From positions 175,022 to 239,021 of the forward strand of contig NMRB01000615.1 of assembly GCA_002633025.1 (NCBI GenBank): 64,000 nt of DNA, written 5' to 3'. The translations under genes and the position numbers were made by a program. Positions 62,769 to 64,000 of the stretch are shown here, one piece after another. This DNA comes from Notospermus geniculatus. Taxonomy: Eukaryota; Nemertea; Pilidiophora; Heteronemertea; Lineidae. The number at the start of each line of letters is the position of its first letter. Positions within the stretch are counted from its first letter, which is position 1. The notes under the pieces are model-generated. The model did no database searches. It had not been told where the DNA came from and saw only the letters and a list, made by a program, of their open reading frames with translations.

Positions 62769-63574
62769 AATATGAGGGTTCCACGACCCTGGTGGATGCT
62801 GCCCCCCTTTCTCCCTAAAAGGTGACAACACAAACCAAGGAATTGTAACCCTGTTACCTTGCAATCATTCCTTCATCCTAGTTGGATTTTCTGATAACCG
62901 TTGATGGATTCTGGTGATAATCGATATACAGATTGATTGACACAAACAGATATACCATTCTCGTAGTCAATTTTTCCATCATCACAATCATATTTTCAAA
63001 CGCAATAGAATCATTCACTGGGGAAAGTGTTTCATTGCTTTTTTAAGCTTGTTCATTATGGCAAAATGGAGCAAGATGAGCTCCAGGTTCTGATCAACTT
63101 AATCAATGAGGATGCAGGAGCAGCAATTTAAGCCAAATATTGATGGGAGATGTTGAAGATGACAAGTGGGAACGTCAGATGTGAATGGGTTAACGCTTAG
63201 AAATCCTGCACCATAACAAGAGTTGCCACAAATTTAAGAAAGTTCACAGGCAATCATCTGAAAATTGAGTAAATTCATTTCATTAAGTTCGTTAAACTTA
63301 AACCACCTACTGGGAATGCCAAGTCAATTTCAATGAAAATCACAATTGAATTTCTTTTCTATGGCACTTGCAAGTGCAATGTATTTGCGTCGGAATGCTT
63401 TGTGAGTCGAAGTCTCGGGAAATGGGATTGGGGAGGAGAATAAGTGGCTGGGGACACAAAGTGAGTGCTTCTGTGAGTGATGGAAGGCGTAGGCGCGGTG
63501 AACTGCGACGAGAAGATGGAATCGTTATTGCTGTGAGATCATGAGCATCTGCAGCCATTTTGGAAGGAATACTT

Positions 63575-63815
63575 TAGCATCAAGATGGCTGCCAAGGTGG
63601 CCATTTTGAATTCTGTTTTGAAAAATAACTGAAGAACCGCACAAGGAATTGATCTGAATTTTCCGTGGTAGGTTGGGGATGGTTAGAGGAAGACAGCTAG
63701 AGAAAACCAAGTATCACTCTACGACCAAGATGGCTGCCATGGCGACCATTTTGAATTCCATTTCGGACAATAACTGAAGAACCGCTCAAGGAATTGATCT
63801 GAAATTTCTTTGGCA
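63575..63815. repeat. Two units containing AAGATGGCTGCC / TAACTGAAGAACCGC
   Basis: AAGATGGCTGCC, CATTTTGAATT, AATAACTGAAGAACCGC and AAGGAATTGATCTGAA occur in the same order from about 63581 and 63728, about 147 bp apart. A dispersed or tandem repeat, non-coding. Confidence 0.8.
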
Positions 63816-64000
63816 GATCACCAGCAAGAAACACTACACAGGGATTTCATACACCATTATAGATGACAAGTTCTGCACTATCTTCAATTGGAGCTCCCTC
63901 CGTTTGTCTCCACCCACTTCTCTACTTTGAAAACAGATCCTTCTGTTGGTCTTTATGCAAATCAGTACGTCTCTAGGCCTTGTTTTTCAACTGATGTACA

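Noticed and set aside
62520-62864. Arg/Asp-rich minus-strand frames
   Set aside because: Produced by the GACGGACGAC microsatellite inside a dispersed repeat.

Overview
The window looks like nuclear DNA from an animal, most likely a marine invertebrate (echinoderm, hemichordate, cephalochordate or lophotrochozoan; I cannot choose from sequence alone). The grounds are one unmistakable protocadherin exon with seven cadherin repeats, a single-pass membrane segment and a canonical splice donor; tRNA-derived SINEs; many short foldback and inverted-repeat (MITE-like) elements; minisatellites; and long gene-free AT-rich stretches. There are no operons, ribosome-binding sites or compact gene arrays, so prokaryotic features are not expected.

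Layout. 1-19 kb: no supportable gene; two SINEs, a foldback element and a 112-bp near-perfect palindrome near 3 kb, a 24-bp minisatellite at 8.4 kb, a 69-bp satellite at 11.3-11.9 kb, and several MITE families. 19.4-22.1 kb: a 1.2-kb segment present twice, with the first copy ending exactly at a single N. 24-30.3 kb: gene-free, probably the first coding intron of the protocadherin, with a palindromic minisatellite about 200 bp beyond its splice donor. 30.3-33.3 kb (minus strand): protocadherin large exon plus candidate 5' UTR. 33.5-35.5 kb: a second copy of the 5' 60% of that exon and its upstream flank, broken at an N. Both edges of this copy coincide with the N, so it is best explained as two overlapping, unmerged haplotype contigs. 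40.5-55.3 kb: a 7.5-kb head-to-tail duplication whose central junction has no N. The copies differ by point changes, VNTR copy number, a roughly 130-bp deletion and a MITE present in one copy only. 55-64 kb: MITEs, a minisatellite at 60.3 kb, and a dispersed repeat common in marine invertebrates at 62 kb.

The only gene I can defend is the protocadherin. It resembles delta-1 protocadherins in having seven EC repeats and an RVxF-type PP1-docking motif (KEVSF) in the tail. Its 3' exons should lie at lower coordinates on the minus strand but I could not recognise any. I found no convincing undescribed multi-gene system. The most interesting material is structural: the tandem duplication, the transposon presence/absence between its copies, and several long hairpins.
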